The translations under genes were made by a program, and so were the position numbers. Positions 22,844 through 35,266 of a DNA stretch of 64,000 nucleotides are shown here, in pieces. Below the pieces are notes generated by a model. The model did not search any database and was not told the DNA's origin. It worked only from the letters and a program-made list of their open reading frames with translations. The stretch lies in assembly GCA_965153455.1 (NCBI GenBank), contig OZ234500.1, positions 15,127,579 to 15,191,578 of the forward strand. Direction: 5' to 3'. Position 1 is the first letter of the stretch, and every line of letters starts with the position of its first letter. The DNA is from Sphagnum compactum. Lineage: Eukaryota > Bryophyta > Sphagnopsida > Sphagnales.

Positions 22844-25800
22844 TTAAGCTTGTGATATTTGTTGTAGTGTTCCAAGACGCTGTCTTTCAGTTGTTGCCTG
22901 CACAAGCCTGTTCATAGCAGCTATGTCCAAGGGCACTGGCTCAACATTGCACCGATCAGACGCTGCTGCACATACCTTCACAAAAAAAAAACCCATTCAC
23001 AGTTCACTTTAGCTCACTGAAACAAGCAGGCAGCAAAGTATGACCATTCTATGAAGGGAAAATAACAATCTCTCATCATTCAATACATTGCTTGATTGAG
23101 CCACTCCTCCTGGATAGTCGACCATAATTGGCAATGCCACTCATTGTATCGAAACAATACCAATCATATCCAATTCATTGAATTGCCTGATAACCTAGTG
23201 TCATCCCCAACGAACATTGAAATGGAATACCTGGTTGGCCAGCGAGTCCAGAGCCCAACAATGAGAGCCCCAACTTCCTTCTCAGAACTTGGGGCAAACC
23301 TTGTGAAACTATGCCTTGCTAGAACTATAGGTTAATCATGCTCAATTCTTCCTTCCTCAGTGTACAATATCCACCATTGACCGTTACAAACTAACTCTGA
23401 GATGCCATCTATTCTGCAGCTTTACAAGGGTTGTAGATACTAAATGCAAAATGGACAAAAGAAGTTGGCACTGACCTCATCAAATAAAGCATCAACCACA
23501 GGATCGTTGTTAATCAAGTTTTGTAAGGCATTCCGCAAATAATGGACATCAAGCTGGATTTGTTGGTAGCCACAACAGTTCAGTGTTTCCAGCCTAACAA
23601 ACTCTTGGAAGGTTTTCAGGACCAATTTTACCACCGCAGAGACCACAGATGCCTGTGCCAAGAGTTAGGCAAGAACTTTCTGAGACAAATTATATCACTG
23701 CCAATTTTTTGAGCTTAGAGCTTTCATTGTTTCACATCCAAAGCACAAAGCCAGCAGTGAAATTTGAAGAACTTAGGATCTTGAGATAAGCATGAACAAA
23801 ATGTATGCATCCCACCTCAAAAGGTCACTCAGCCACATACAGCTATTCCACTGTTTGGTTTCAAGCTCTGTTCTGAAACATCAAAGACTAAACCCAATCC
23901 CTTGCATCCCCCACACCCAAAATAGTGGAATTTGATAGTGTACCTGAGTATATTCAACTTTTGTGAACAGTTCGATGCGCCGGGTGAAAAGTTTTGCGAT
24001 ATCTCTCTCCCACAGTTTGCTTTTGGATTGAGAAACCCGATAGATGTCACCCTTTGAAGCCACCTGCGAAGGGCCTGCATGGTCTGAATGTTTTGTTCCT
24101 GGATTGATCCGTGGATGGCCTGGGTCAAACAATTGATGTAATTCCGCCTCCAGTGTTGCCACCTGCAGGCTCTGACAAGGTAAAAAGTCAACAAGAAACC
24201 CTCCCACAAATTCCTTTTTCTATATTAAAAGCTTTAGATGAAACATTTTGCACACTGGAGATTAGTACTGAGGACATCAACAGTCTGTTGAAAATGTTTG
24301 CACCTAAGAATAGATCACCAAGCCAACTCCTAATGAATGTGTACTCACTGAATTTGCACAAGTCTTTTGTGCATGTTTTACAAAAGGGCAGACATGTTGA
24401 CAGCTAAGTATGAAAGAGTGCTTCTTCACCCTATGGGGCTACTGCCTCCATTTAGGAGGTGGTCACTTTGTAACCACGATCAGCAGGGAAACATGCTTGC
24501 CCATGGATCTCCCACCCCCAGGTACCCAAATGGTTTTTATTGACCATTTGACTGGATCCTCTGCCATAGCTTGATTGGTTACAGTATGTAACATCTAGCT
24601 TTGCCTAGTGGAGATATGCAGCCATGAGGTCCAACCACTTGGGCTCCTGGCTGGACGCTCACACTTAAGACTGAAAGTTACCACATTCAACCATCTTGTT
24701 TTTGGCATGCATAGGACCTGATAATATGCATGATTGAGAACAGCAAAGCAAGCGCTAGTTGGCCAGATCTCTATAGCAGGTCAAAGGTCACCTCTTGTAA
24801 CAATAAATCGCTAAACATGCGGACCTCCGTTGGCTCCTTACACTGCACCAAACTCCAATCCAATATTTTCTCTAGTTGTAGAGTATTCCAATTGAAAATT
24901 TTCTGGAATCTTTGATATGGGCTTCTATCATCTACTCAATTCTGGTTGCTGCAAAGATCATAGAGGAAAGCACAAGAAGAATCTCAAATTTCCAATGTAA
25001 TTGTTGAATATGATAGCCTAGAAGTGCCTTTTCCTTTGAAGGGAAGGTGTAAAACTTTATACATTTGGTGTAGAATCGAACCTCTAGCCAGAGAATGGTT
25101 TCCATGCTCTTGCGCACCAGAAGGGACAGCTTGTAAGCTTGCACATCTACATACTGATCCACCCTATTCAAGTTGAAGCAGCTGATGATTGGTTATGTGC
25201 AGACATTCCTACCTCCAAGATAGGCAATGTAAAAACAAAAACTGAACAATAATCCTGGAATTAACCTGATGGAGAAGGGTGTCGCCAGTGGCATGAAAGA
25301 ATCGACAAATTTCAGAGGGCACAAAGGCAGGACGTGCTTCACTGCTCATGGCACCCCCTCCTATGAACCATGCTCCCACAATCTGCCAATCCAGCATATC
25401 TGTTTTGTCATTCCTACCCTCCCAACTCCCTTTGCACAAATGGTATTGTATCTATGTTGAAGTTCAAAACAGTAGAGGCCCCAATGCTATGACAGGCAAA
25501 GCTAGTGAGGATGTCTCAAAGCACAGATATTTGCACATTCACACAGCTTGACCTGGAGAATGGTCTTGCAGCTATTTGCCTGTTCCAAACCAATTTCATC
25601 ATGGCATCCATCAATATTAGCCTCCTCTTTCCCTTATCTTTCACCACCTTCTTGTCTACTCTCTATCCAATGCAAGCCCAAAATATTAGAAGAATGTTAG
25701 ACACATACCTCTGTGATCTTAGGAACAGCTGCTTGGTAGATGTAGACTGAAAGAAGGGCCAGCACAAGGACTGAACTTGGTGTAGCCAATGGTCCGGATT

Positions 25801-28800
25801 GTGGCTTTCTCATGGGGATAGAACGTGAATTGATGCCTGCTTTCACACCTAGAGACAGAAAGTCATCTACTAGATTGGTGAAAAGATCTTGGAAGCCTGC
25901 CTGAACCAAGTCAACATACTCATCCCGCCACTCTGCTAGATATTCTTCACTTTTATCAAGTAGCTCCTTCAAATCCTGCAAGAAGCACCAGATAATATTT
26001 GAGAGACTGATAACACATGAACTGGTCCTAGCAAAATTGTAAACAGTTATCTTTTTTCTCTTCAGATTTGAAATGTTAGATGAATGGATGGCAGTGTCAA
26101 AGGATTTGATGACAGCACCATAGTAGCAAAGGATGTTGACAAGAATAAAAACTGACCTGTAGAACATGAAGGCTACCTTGAATAATAGTTCTCTGGGCCT
26201 TTTCTAAGTAAGATCGTAGAGCATTTGACTTCTTTGATGCCTCCATGTCCAATTGCTCTGGTATCACTAGAGCTGCTACACTCCCCAAAACTAAACTTGA
26301 ATTGCTTATATAAACAAACACAAACCAGACAATTTGCAGAACCTCTTTAAATGCCAATATAGAGTTATAGACACTGCAATTGGTACTGCCTGCTACGAGG
26401 TAGTAGTTTTGATCAGTAACACACCTGTGATATTCTGGTATAGACCATTGAACATAATATTAATGTGCTGCCTGAGAGAATCCTCCACTGCCTGCACATG
26501 TTCACAAACATGGTAGTACTTTGCTGGCTATGATATTGACTCACTCTATGAACTTTACACATTCAATGAAATTACTGGCTACGGGAACAAACATGTCTTC
26601 TTCTAAGATCCTCCACATAGACTGCACAGTTATAGCTCCTTTCTGCAAGGAGCAGGGAACAGATATCTCAACTGTGATAGGATCATCAGGGTTTAGTGTA
26701 ATCAAGGGAGGTCTGGTCTAATGACTCCCCCTTATTTGGTTTACTCAAGGATTCTTTTCACCAGGAGAAACAATACTCAAACCACACAAAGAACTTGAGG
26801 TGAGTAGAGAAAGAATTCACAAACCTTGGAAGCATGCTCAAAAAGACCAGCATCTGGCACCAACTCATTCAATAAGGTGACACCTTTTGACAGTACTCCT
26901 GTAGTCATGTAGGACAATTATTAAGATCCACTCTCAAACACCAGGAAGGCAATAAAAGAGAGTGACACTGCCATGGAGGCTGCTGTCTTGCCTCCATGGA
27001 TAACTGACAAAGCTTCACTGTGGGGGAGCAGATTCTGTGGGTTGCAGACAAAAAAGAGGTCTATGGACAACTGTAAATTACATTCAGACTAGAATCTGAG
27101 AGAAAGAACAGGAGGAGATTGGCAGCATCCAGATAAATTCAATTTGAAACTACAATCCAGCATATGGTCTCCATGAATTTACCAAGAGCTGCAATAAGCT
27201 CTGTTGCAGATAGTGCACTGGTCTCAAATCGCAATGACCTTTGAACACTTGCAAAGTACCTGAAAGTAGCACAGAAGTCAAGCAATTTCTGACATAGAGG
27301 ATGGACCTATGAGCATCATAGGATAGACTTTTCAACGACCACATCTCTTGGTGACTCTCCAAGCTCATATGTGCTTATTAATTGGCACATCCACAATAGC
27401 ATGCATTCCATGTGATAAAATAACCTTCACACATAGAGGCACAAAACAGAGCTCAAACTTCCTATGGAACAGTCACTTGAAGATGCAGCTGCCACTACAC
27501 TAGGAGATTTCAGCAATTTAGTTGTTTATTTTCCTCCTAGGAATTGTAAACAGGAAATTTGTGGCAAAGTTGCCAGAATTAGTGGAGACTAAAACACCTT
27601 CCAACCAACAAGACTAAAACATACACTTCACTTCAGAAAGGACCACAACAGCCTATGTCATAATTAATCAGCTGGTTGTGAGCAAAGCAGTTTGAACTAT
27701 ATCACCAGGAGACTTACTCATCAAAGAGTTTGGTGGCTGCCACAGTGAGTAACTTTTCATGGCTTGGAAAGAGTGCCTGATATGTGGCTGCTGTCTCTAT
27801 GAAATCATGAATGAAATCCTATGCTCACCCAAGGGTGAGGTTGAGGTTAATATAAGTTCTTGTCAGCACTATCTACCAGCAGAGAGTTGGAATGGTGGAT
27901 TCTAGGACTAGACACCATAACTGCCACAGAGTCACTACGCCAGTATGTAGCAAGTTGGCAGTATATATCAAACCATGAACAAATACTCCAATTCAAACCA
28001 TGCACTTTTTGAAGTGGTAAATATCAAATTAATGCCAAGACAGGCAATTCTGCAACCAACAAGACACAATCCCTTCCTCTCAGGGTGGCTTCCAAGATGG
28101 ATCCCCCCCCTCGCACACAATCCTACTAGTTACAGCAACATGAAACAAGGACTGTTACCTCTTCAATTTTTTCAAGAGCTTTTTGTGGAGATGTAGGAGT
28201 CTCTCCCTTGATGTCTGGTGTAGCCATACCTGTTTCTAAACCAAGAAAACTTTTCAGTTTATTCACCATAGTTGGTTTTGACACTCCTAAGTCCTCCAAA
28301 AGACGGTCCCAGTGTGCCGCTAGGAACATATTAATCAAGCTTTCCACCTGGCAGCCACCCCAAAAAGAAAGCTCATTCTTGAGAACAATTCTTTGTCCAG
28401 ACTGATATCAGGCAAAATAGCAATAAGGTCAAGGTCACTGGACGTCTCATTCATCTTCCTACTTTGAGGGCTGCTTAAAATGCTGGAATGGAATACATGT
28501 GGATTACAAGCTGAACTGATGGCAGTAGAGGAGCAGAGAAGCTGCATAGTTGATATGGAAAGACTATTGTCCCTACATACAGAAAACTTGGCCTGATTTA
28601 GTCTTGGAGCAGAACTAGGCTTATAAGATTGGAAAACAACCATAGTCCCAGGTGTGTGGTGTGACCCAAATACAAGGGCACATAGTGGCATATACCGGGT
28701 GATTGAGTTGTTGAAGGAGTCTAACTGCTTGTGCTCGTGATGTGACAACAACAGATGAGTCCATGACCTGATCCTGCACACCAGCCAAAACTCTTGTTGA

Positions 28801-31453
28801 TTTTCCACCACTGTGGTTTTTTTGTTGATACTTTGTTCGAAAACTAGCTGAATGCTGCATCCTTCAAAGTGTTCCAAATCCAATTTGCTGCAATAGAAAA
28901 AAAAAACATTAAATATCAATCTCTTCTATTTCTTGGGAAAACAACACATGAAAAGGGAGTACAAGGAAAAAATATGTACTTGGAGTTGTTTCTTCAGAGT
29001 ACCAATAATTTCATCAGCTTCCTGCCGACAACTTTGAAAGCCTGATTTGCCATATTTCTACCCGATGCCCCAAAATTTACATTGTAAACCTAGTCACAGG
29101 ATTAACAGGCAACAAAAAAGTCCAGCATATAAGAGACCACTTAACCACAAGTGCGTCCAAAAGCTAGTAGCATCTCTGAAGCTGGCTTTGTTAGACGGTA
29201 CAGTAACCTCCTCCCTCTTTCTTACATAAGCCCTTTCTCCTTCAGATCATAAGTGAGAACAGTTGACATCCAAAACTTTGTGTCACTGCTGGGAGAACAG
29301 CAATAATGAAAGACTATGATGTCACAGATTGCCACAGCTCAGTATTTCCAATCACCAGATGGTCATGTTGCAACCATTTATGGGAAATGTTTTCCCTCCT
29401 TGGTGCAGATGTTCTGTCAAGACAAAGAAATGGTGACCATTTGCACCAATTTCTAATCCAAAAGCCAGGAGGAGACATACACTTCTGGAGTTTAAACAAA
29501 TACCTGGAGAATGGGAAGAGCTTCGAGATAGTGTTTTACAGCCACAGGGTAATCTTCCACCTTCATGCATTTGCGCAATCGCTTGGGTAAATCAAACACA
29601 AACTGCAAAAGTTAAACTCAGGCTGGTGTTGGAATTAAGCTGATGTCCCATAATCTTAGTCAGAAAGCAGAGAAACGAAGGATGCTGGCTGATCACATTC
29701 AACATCACCAGGAAATCAAAACCCGAGAGATATGATCAGAGATGATATGATCATATATGACAATGAGAAACAACCCACAAACATACAGTCCCATGCCTGC
29801 ACCTGTATTTTGCGAAGTAGTCTGCAGGTGCGATTAAGCTCTTCAATGTGCTCACGTCTCTCACACATTGAGTCATTCACTGCATCGCTCTTTGCCCTTA
29901 CAGCTGTGATCTGATAGCAATGGTTCACATTACAGTAGTCCAGGCTGAGTGTTGTTTTGGCTCCAAAAACTATATATATATATACATATATATCCTCATC
30001 AACAGAGGGGCCAAAGAGGTAAAAACTAGCTCCCCAGAATCACAAAAGCAACAGACATGCACCACTCTGAAACCCAGGTGTACAAATTTAGAAGAATGTT
30101 GCACAGACCTACAAAACAAATATTCACCAAGTTATCCCCTGCAAGAGAGGCTTGCATATAGATGTTGCCAACCTAGAGAAAGCTCTATCCAAGAACATTG
30201 AAAACCTGTAGTTCATGCTCTGTATTTGAAGCTCAGGTCTTATGTATGGTTCATGTTACGAGAAGGCCACTGACATTAGTCATGAACAAGTACAAAGAAA
30301 TGCTAAAGTAAGATGACCCAATTCAGCACACATACAACTGTGACCAACATGCTGTAACCCTTATTGAGTATACAACCACTGCTTGGTCTTACCGAATCCA
30401 GAAGTTGCTCTATGTTCGATTCCATTCCTGCTATGTTCCACTTCATTCTGCATTGCACACCTTCACATGATCAAAGGTCATTTTGTCTTCACCCAGGATC
30501 ACCTCTAAGGCAAGCTGTTACCAAACCCAAACCTTCTTAATTTCAAATGAAACAATGCATGCATATTTCCTGCCATATTACACCAAAATCTATTTCCAAA
30601 TGAAACAATGCATATTTTTCATGCCATATTACAGTGCCAAAAGTCAAGTTTTAAACTACCGTCGAATGGTGTCAGTTGCACTGATGAATTTGTTGTAGTT
30701 CTCAAACACTAGCATTTGCATTGCACTGTCAAGGTTCTTAATTTCTGCTGCCATGCCAATGTACCTTTGGAGCACTTTATCCATTGGAGTCTTGCGGAGC
30801 TGCATAGATTGCACAAAACAGCTTGTTGTTATCACTTACCTAGATACCCTGAAACCCAACATCGAAACTTATATCCTTTTTTGCCCAAAGATCACCATCA
30901 ATCTGCTGTCAAGAAACGTCCAATCTGGCATACAAACTTTACTCCTTCTGTAAGCTCTTCTAAGCCTAGTACCAGGGGTACGCACAGTAGCACAGAAATG
31001 ACACCAAATGCATTCATGTGTCTTGTAGATGAAACAACTCTCAACCAAACTACAGCAATGCTGCACATGTCAGAGGAACACGAAACCCTAATAAATTATA
31101 CCGAGGAAAAACCAAGAGTGATTCCGATCTGCAGGTCTCTGACACAAGCGGCACTAGCAACAACAGATCAGGATTCAAGAGGAGTACAAATACATTTCCT
31201 TGTAAAACGAGCAGCAAAGGACAAACAGAACCACGCGACAGCAGAGGGTTAGAAAGAATTGTCAAACCAAGGAGTTCATGTAGTGATCGGGATCGAACTC
31301 CGCAAAATCGATCTGCTGCAAGCTATCAAGACGTCGCAACCGCTCCATTGTGGCCACCCGCGAGTCCGACGAGGACGGCGAGCCATAGAAATTACTCAAA
31401 AGCTCTCTCACTCGATTGTCATTGGCAACATCATCCTCTTGTTCTTGTGCCAT
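22844..31453 (-). CDS. VPS51: VPS51 subunit of the GARP/EARP tethering complex
   Basis: VPS51 (UNHINGED in Arabidopsis) joins VPS52/53/54 to tether endosome-derived vesicles at the trans-Golgi. Nineteen exons join exactly to about 786 aa, close to the roughly 780 aa of plant orthologues: 31453-31268, 30799-30660, 30447-30393, 29910-29803, 29602-29504, 29057-28980, 28773-28696, 28347-28159, 27818-27718, 27259-27183, 26898-26825, 26491-26425, 26272-26157, 25975-25709, 25382-25266, 25153-25082, 24171-23944, 23652-23476 and 22975-22844. The N-terminal coiled coil reads QRYIGMAAEIKNLDSAMQML and YNKFISATDTIR. Then come CERREHIEELNRTCRLLRKI and FVFDLPKRLRKCMK. Near the C-terminus are AKLFTRRIELFTKVEYTQ and VVKLVLKTFQEFVRLETLN. 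A frame-keeping alternative acceptor exists for exon 7 (near 28853). No catalytic residues are expected in this scaffold protein. Confidence 0.95.
29971..29993. repeat. (TA)n microsatellite
   Basis: A short TA run with one C interruption lies in VPS51 intron 3. Confidence 0.85.
30541..30646. repeat. 53-bp tandem duplication in VPS51 intron 2
   Basis: Two adjacent copies, offset by 53 bases, share CAAATGAAACAATGCAT and TGCCATATTACA. They end about 15 bases from exon 2 of VPS51, in the intron that follows it on the minus strand. Confidence 0.8.
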
Positions 31454-31636
31454 AATAAGAATCACCTCTTGTGCACTAGCAGGAGCGCCGGCGATCTTTT
31501 TGTCTTGTTTCTTGCCACTGTACTCTCAAACGCTCCCTCTTCGAAACAAATTGCAGAAAACTGAGATCTGCATTGGAGCAAAAACAACAACAACAACAAC
31601 AACAAGGGGTGTATCACACTGTGGCCTTTCCATCAA

Positions 31637-32371
31637 TCTATGAAGGAAGGTAGTTTGTTTTATTTTGTAGTTATGAGATCCACCGAACCGCGATGTCTCA
31701 CATCGTGTTCTTGGTGTTATGGAAAGCTCTGGACTAGGAGGGCTGCATGGGCTTGGTTCCATGACGTTTGGACTTGCGGTTGAAAACTTGTTGAATATTG
31801 AACGACTTCTTGACTGTAAATTAAATTGTAGCTGAAAATTTCGGAAATAGCAGGAGTTAATGGAATTTATTTGGGTAAGATTTGGATTCACAATACGGGA
31901 AATATTTATTGATTTTTAAGTGGTTTCTGCCGCTGAAAATTCAAATAAATTCCCAAAAAACCAGCTCTTGGAAGGAAAAAAAATTAGTCGAGAAACGTGG
32001 TAACACTTGAAGGCTTGCCATTCAATTCAAGCATTATTTCATGGAAAATTTTTAATTCACACCTTTTTTGGTTAAATTCACACCCTTTCTGTGTGGGGTC
32101 TGTGGTCAATCAGGGCACAACTCGAGAACTTGCCTGCAGAAGTAATTGAACTGATAAAGGAACATACTCTTAAAGTTTAATCTGCATAAAATCGGACGCG
32201 CAAAGGGTGTGAATTTAACCAAAAAAGGTGTGAATTTAAAATTTTCCTATTTCATTTCATTTCATATTTGGCTGTTCAAAAAATCCATACATACATTGTA
32301 AAACAATGTTCACATGTTGAGTTTCCCTATTTTGTAATGGGTTCGCACTTGGGGCCAACGGCACTGGCCAC
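31637..32371 (+). repeat. Left arm of a large diverged inverted repeat
   Basis: From ATGAAGGAAGGTAGTTTGTT to the sequence around ACTGGCCACA this arm matches, in reverse complement, the segment 33641-34176. Shared landmarks include TGGAAAGCTCT, GACTTGCGGT, GCTGTTCAAAAAA-like and AAAACAATGTTCACATGTTG stretches. By eye identity is about three quarters, with small indels. The arm is interrupted by the MITE at 32043-32247, which the other arm lacks. Confidence 0.8.
32043..32247. mobile_element. 205-bp hAT-type MITE with 8-bp target duplication
   Basis: The element starts GGAAAATTTTTAATTCACAC and ends with the inverse. Terminal inverted repeats are about 46 bp with a single mismatch, and each contains AATTCACACC twice. 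It is flanked by perfect direct repeats TATTTCAT (32035-32042 and 32248-32255), the 8-bp duplication typical of hAT elements. The right inverted arm (33641-34176) keeps the matching site with only one copy of the octamer-like sequence, which is an empty site. It has no coding capacity, so mobilisation would have needed a transposase supplied in trans. Confidence 0.9.
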
Positions 32372-32689
32372 ATTTACATTAAAACTTAAGCTAAGGCAAA
32401 ATGAAGAATTATGGAAATTCAAATATTTCACCATGTAAAAATATAATGTTCAAAAAATCCCCTAAAAAGAAACCAAAATCCTTCAAAATATTATAACTTT
32501 ATAACTAATCTCAAGTTTCAACACAAGCCAAAATATCATCTTTCAAAAATCCTCATATAAAAATAGACCTGTTACCTTGGTCGGGGCCAAAATCCCTTAA
32601 GCTACTATACTCTATAATGAATCTAAACACAATATCCTTGCCTTGGTAGGCAAGGCCAACAAAAACTCTTAGGGTTTTCCACTTAGCCT

Positions 32690-32692
<3 letters not shown>

Positions 32693-32723
<31 letters not shown>
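32693..32723. repeat. T31 homopolymer
   Basis: An uninterrupted run of 31 T lies between the two inverted arms. It could be the poly(A) end of a reverse-oriented retrosequence, but no gene body or target duplication is visible next to it. Confidence 0.85.
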
Positions 32724-33640
32724 CAATTCTGTCGAGTTTTACTGGAGATCAACCATAAGAGGAATGAGCCAAATTTTCGCTAGAGGTCACAGAGGAAATT
32801 ATGTAGCCTAAATTGTTTTTAGAATCCCTGAACATTTCTTTTATGGCTACCTCCATGAACTCATTGTCTAAATATGGCGACTTCTGACATTTTTTTCAAT
32901 TTTTTTCCCCTCAAATTTTTTTCATGATGCTCCAAAAGTGACCATCATCAGCTATAAGAGGATTTAGCCAAATCCGGCTACAAGACAAATAGAAAAAAAT
33001 AAATTCTAAGAATTCTATTACATGTTGGTGAACCACTTCAACCTATTAGCTAAATACGGGGTTTTTTCTTTTTGGGCAAAATTTCGCCATCTGCTGATTT
33101 TTAGTTTTCTTTTTCAGATAATGGCCAAAAAGGTGTTATTTGGTTTTTCTAGTCGCCAAATATAAATGTTCTAATAAATAAGTGGCCAGGTTTGTGTATT
33201 AAGTTTGAGTAGGTAGCCAAAATACACAAGGATGCTTAATTTTTTATTTTCATATTTTGTAATGGCTAGATTTGGTGAAATTGTCTTATGAATGATCGCC
33301 CCTTCAGCAAAATTGAGAAAAAAACAAGCATTGCCCTGTCAAAAATGGCTTTTTATGAAATTTTTAATTATGACAGCAAGAAGAAAATTATTTATTTTTC
33401 AGAAAACCAAACCAGTCTTTTCTTTTGGTGCAAAACTTAGCACTCTTGTCAAAAGAATTGAAATTTTATTCGCAAATTCAATGCTTTTCTATTACATACT
33501 TGAAACCACCAAAATTTGGAAATGACATTCTAAAACTTTTATAGAATATACATGGTTTATGTAGATAGCCAAAAATCTGTTTTTTTCATTTTTATTTTTT
33601 CATGTTTTCATTTCGTGTTTTCTTAATAGTCATAGTGTGG

Positions 33641-34176
33641 CCTGTGTCATTGGCCCAAGTGTGAACCCGCTACAAAATAGGAAACTCAACATGTGAACAT
33701 TGTTTTGCAATGTATGTGTATCAATTTTTTTGAACAGCCAAATATGAAATGAAATCATGCTTGAATTGAATGATAAGCCTTCAAATGTTACCATGTCCTC
33801 AACTGATTTTTCGTTCCAAAACTTGGTTTTTTGGAATTTATTTGAATTTTCAGAGGTAGAAATCACTTAAAAATCAATATCTCCCACATTCTGAATCCAA
33901 ATCTTACCCAAAAAAATTCCATTAAATCCTATTCATCTAGATCTTTCGAACAACACCAAAGGCACGTTTCATTTCCTCCAAAATTTTCAACTACGATTTA
34001 ATTTAATTTTTAGTGAAGAAATCATTCGATAACCAAGAACTTTTGCACCGCAAGTCTAAACATACCCATGCACCCCTCCTCGTCTAGAGCTTTCCAAAGA
34101 CACCAAGAACATGATCTGAAGGATGAAGCATCCAGGTTTGGTGGATCTCATAACCACAAAACAAAACAAACTACCT
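33641..34176 (-). repeat. Right arm of the large inverted repeat, empty MITE site
   Basis: The reverse complement matches the left arm 31637-32371. The stretch around 33740-33760 reads, in reverse complement, CAAGCATGATTTCATTTCAT and corresponds to the left arm without the 205-bp MITE. The spacer between arms is about 1.3 kb and contains the T31 run and several AGCCAAAT-type motifs. Confidence 0.8.
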
Positions 34177-34244
34177 TCCTTCATAGACATGACCACCTCA
34201 GCTACGTCACAAAAAATATATATAAATAAATAAAGTACTGATTC

Positions 34245-34600
34245 CTATAAATGTACCCAAAACCAGGGAATTTTTTTTCTTTGTCCATTTCTGTGATATT
34301 GAGAATTTGACGATATTTTCAAAAATAGCCAAGGAAAACTCACCCAAAGCAAGGGGTTTTTTTTTTTTCCAATTTTGAGATATGGAGAATTTTGGCAATT
34401 TTTTCTTTAAAATACCCCAAAAAAAGTGCCCAACACCAGGGTTTCTATTTTTTTGCAATTTTGTGACATGGAGAATTTGGCGAATTTTTTCCCCCAAAAT
34501 AGCAAAATAAAGTTATCCAAAACTAGGGGATTTTTTTTCTCCCAATTTATGTGTGGTATGTGGAATTTGGCGAAATTGTCCCAAAAATTAGGAAAATTAG
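34245..34600. repeat. Degenerate tandem repeat, about 85-90 bp units
   Basis: About four diverged units each carry CCAGGG or CTAGGG, a T-rich run, then CAATTTTGTGACATGGAGAA-like sequence and TTTGGCGAA. Starts lie near 34258, 34345, 34435 and 34522. It ends before the leader region of the GCK gene. Confidence 0.7.
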
Positions 34601-35266
34601 TTGAATTCTCACTAGAAAACAAAAATTTCCCAAATGTTTTCTCCAAAAAACGACAAAATTTGTCGGAGGAAGAGGGGGGGCAGCACCTCCAAAAAAAAGG
34701 AAAAAATAACCCACTGCCCAAAACCCTACATCACTGATTCAGTGCATGCAAGAGTAGAGAGATCCTTTAGGGTTTAAGAAGCGCCACACGGGAAGGGATC
34801 CGTGTGGTTAAGTGCTGAAGTCTTGCGTCTTCTTCTTCTTCCTAAACTCGGAAGAAAGTCGCGAAGATTTCGCAATCTTTCTCTAAAAATTTTGAAGAAA
34901 GAAATAGGCGAAGATTTTGCATTCTTCTTCTTCAAAATTTCACAAAATGTCACGAGATCCCAATTCTGTCGCCGTTTTGACAAGCTTTCCGGGTGGGTTC
35001 TTTCTACAGCACTTGTTGTGACCGTCCAACAACCCAACCGTCTTCTTCGCCGTTGTTGTTGTTGTAAGAAACTCTCGCAATTTCTGCGATTCAGGAAGTC
35101 TAACTGGAAATTCACACCTGTCGTGGTTGCACTACTACTGGCAGTCTTGACAAAAGCTTCCAATCCTTTGGAACGAACCGGAGTCGTAAATTGCTGAAGC
35201 ACGAGAGAGAGAGTTGATCGTCTCAGGATTCGCCCTATAAATCTAGTACTCGCGATTCCTTCCACA

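Larger units (their letters stand above)
31454..35266. other. Repeat-filled divergent intergenic region between VPS51 and the GCK gene
   Basis: Both genes are transcribed away from this 3.8-kb stretch. It contains an AAC-repeat near 31585-31603, a pair of large inverted arms, a MITE, a 31-base T run, a degenerate tandem array and the pyrimidine-rich leader of the GCK gene. No convincing gene is present. The long open frames at 34802-35197 (plus) and 34774-35367 (minus) overlap antisense and look like leader sequence. Confidence 0.6.

Noticed and set aside
31526-31891. 121-codon minus-strand ORF upstream of VPS51
   Set aside because: It spans an AAC microsatellite and the left inverted arm; the matching right arm does not keep an equivalent frame.
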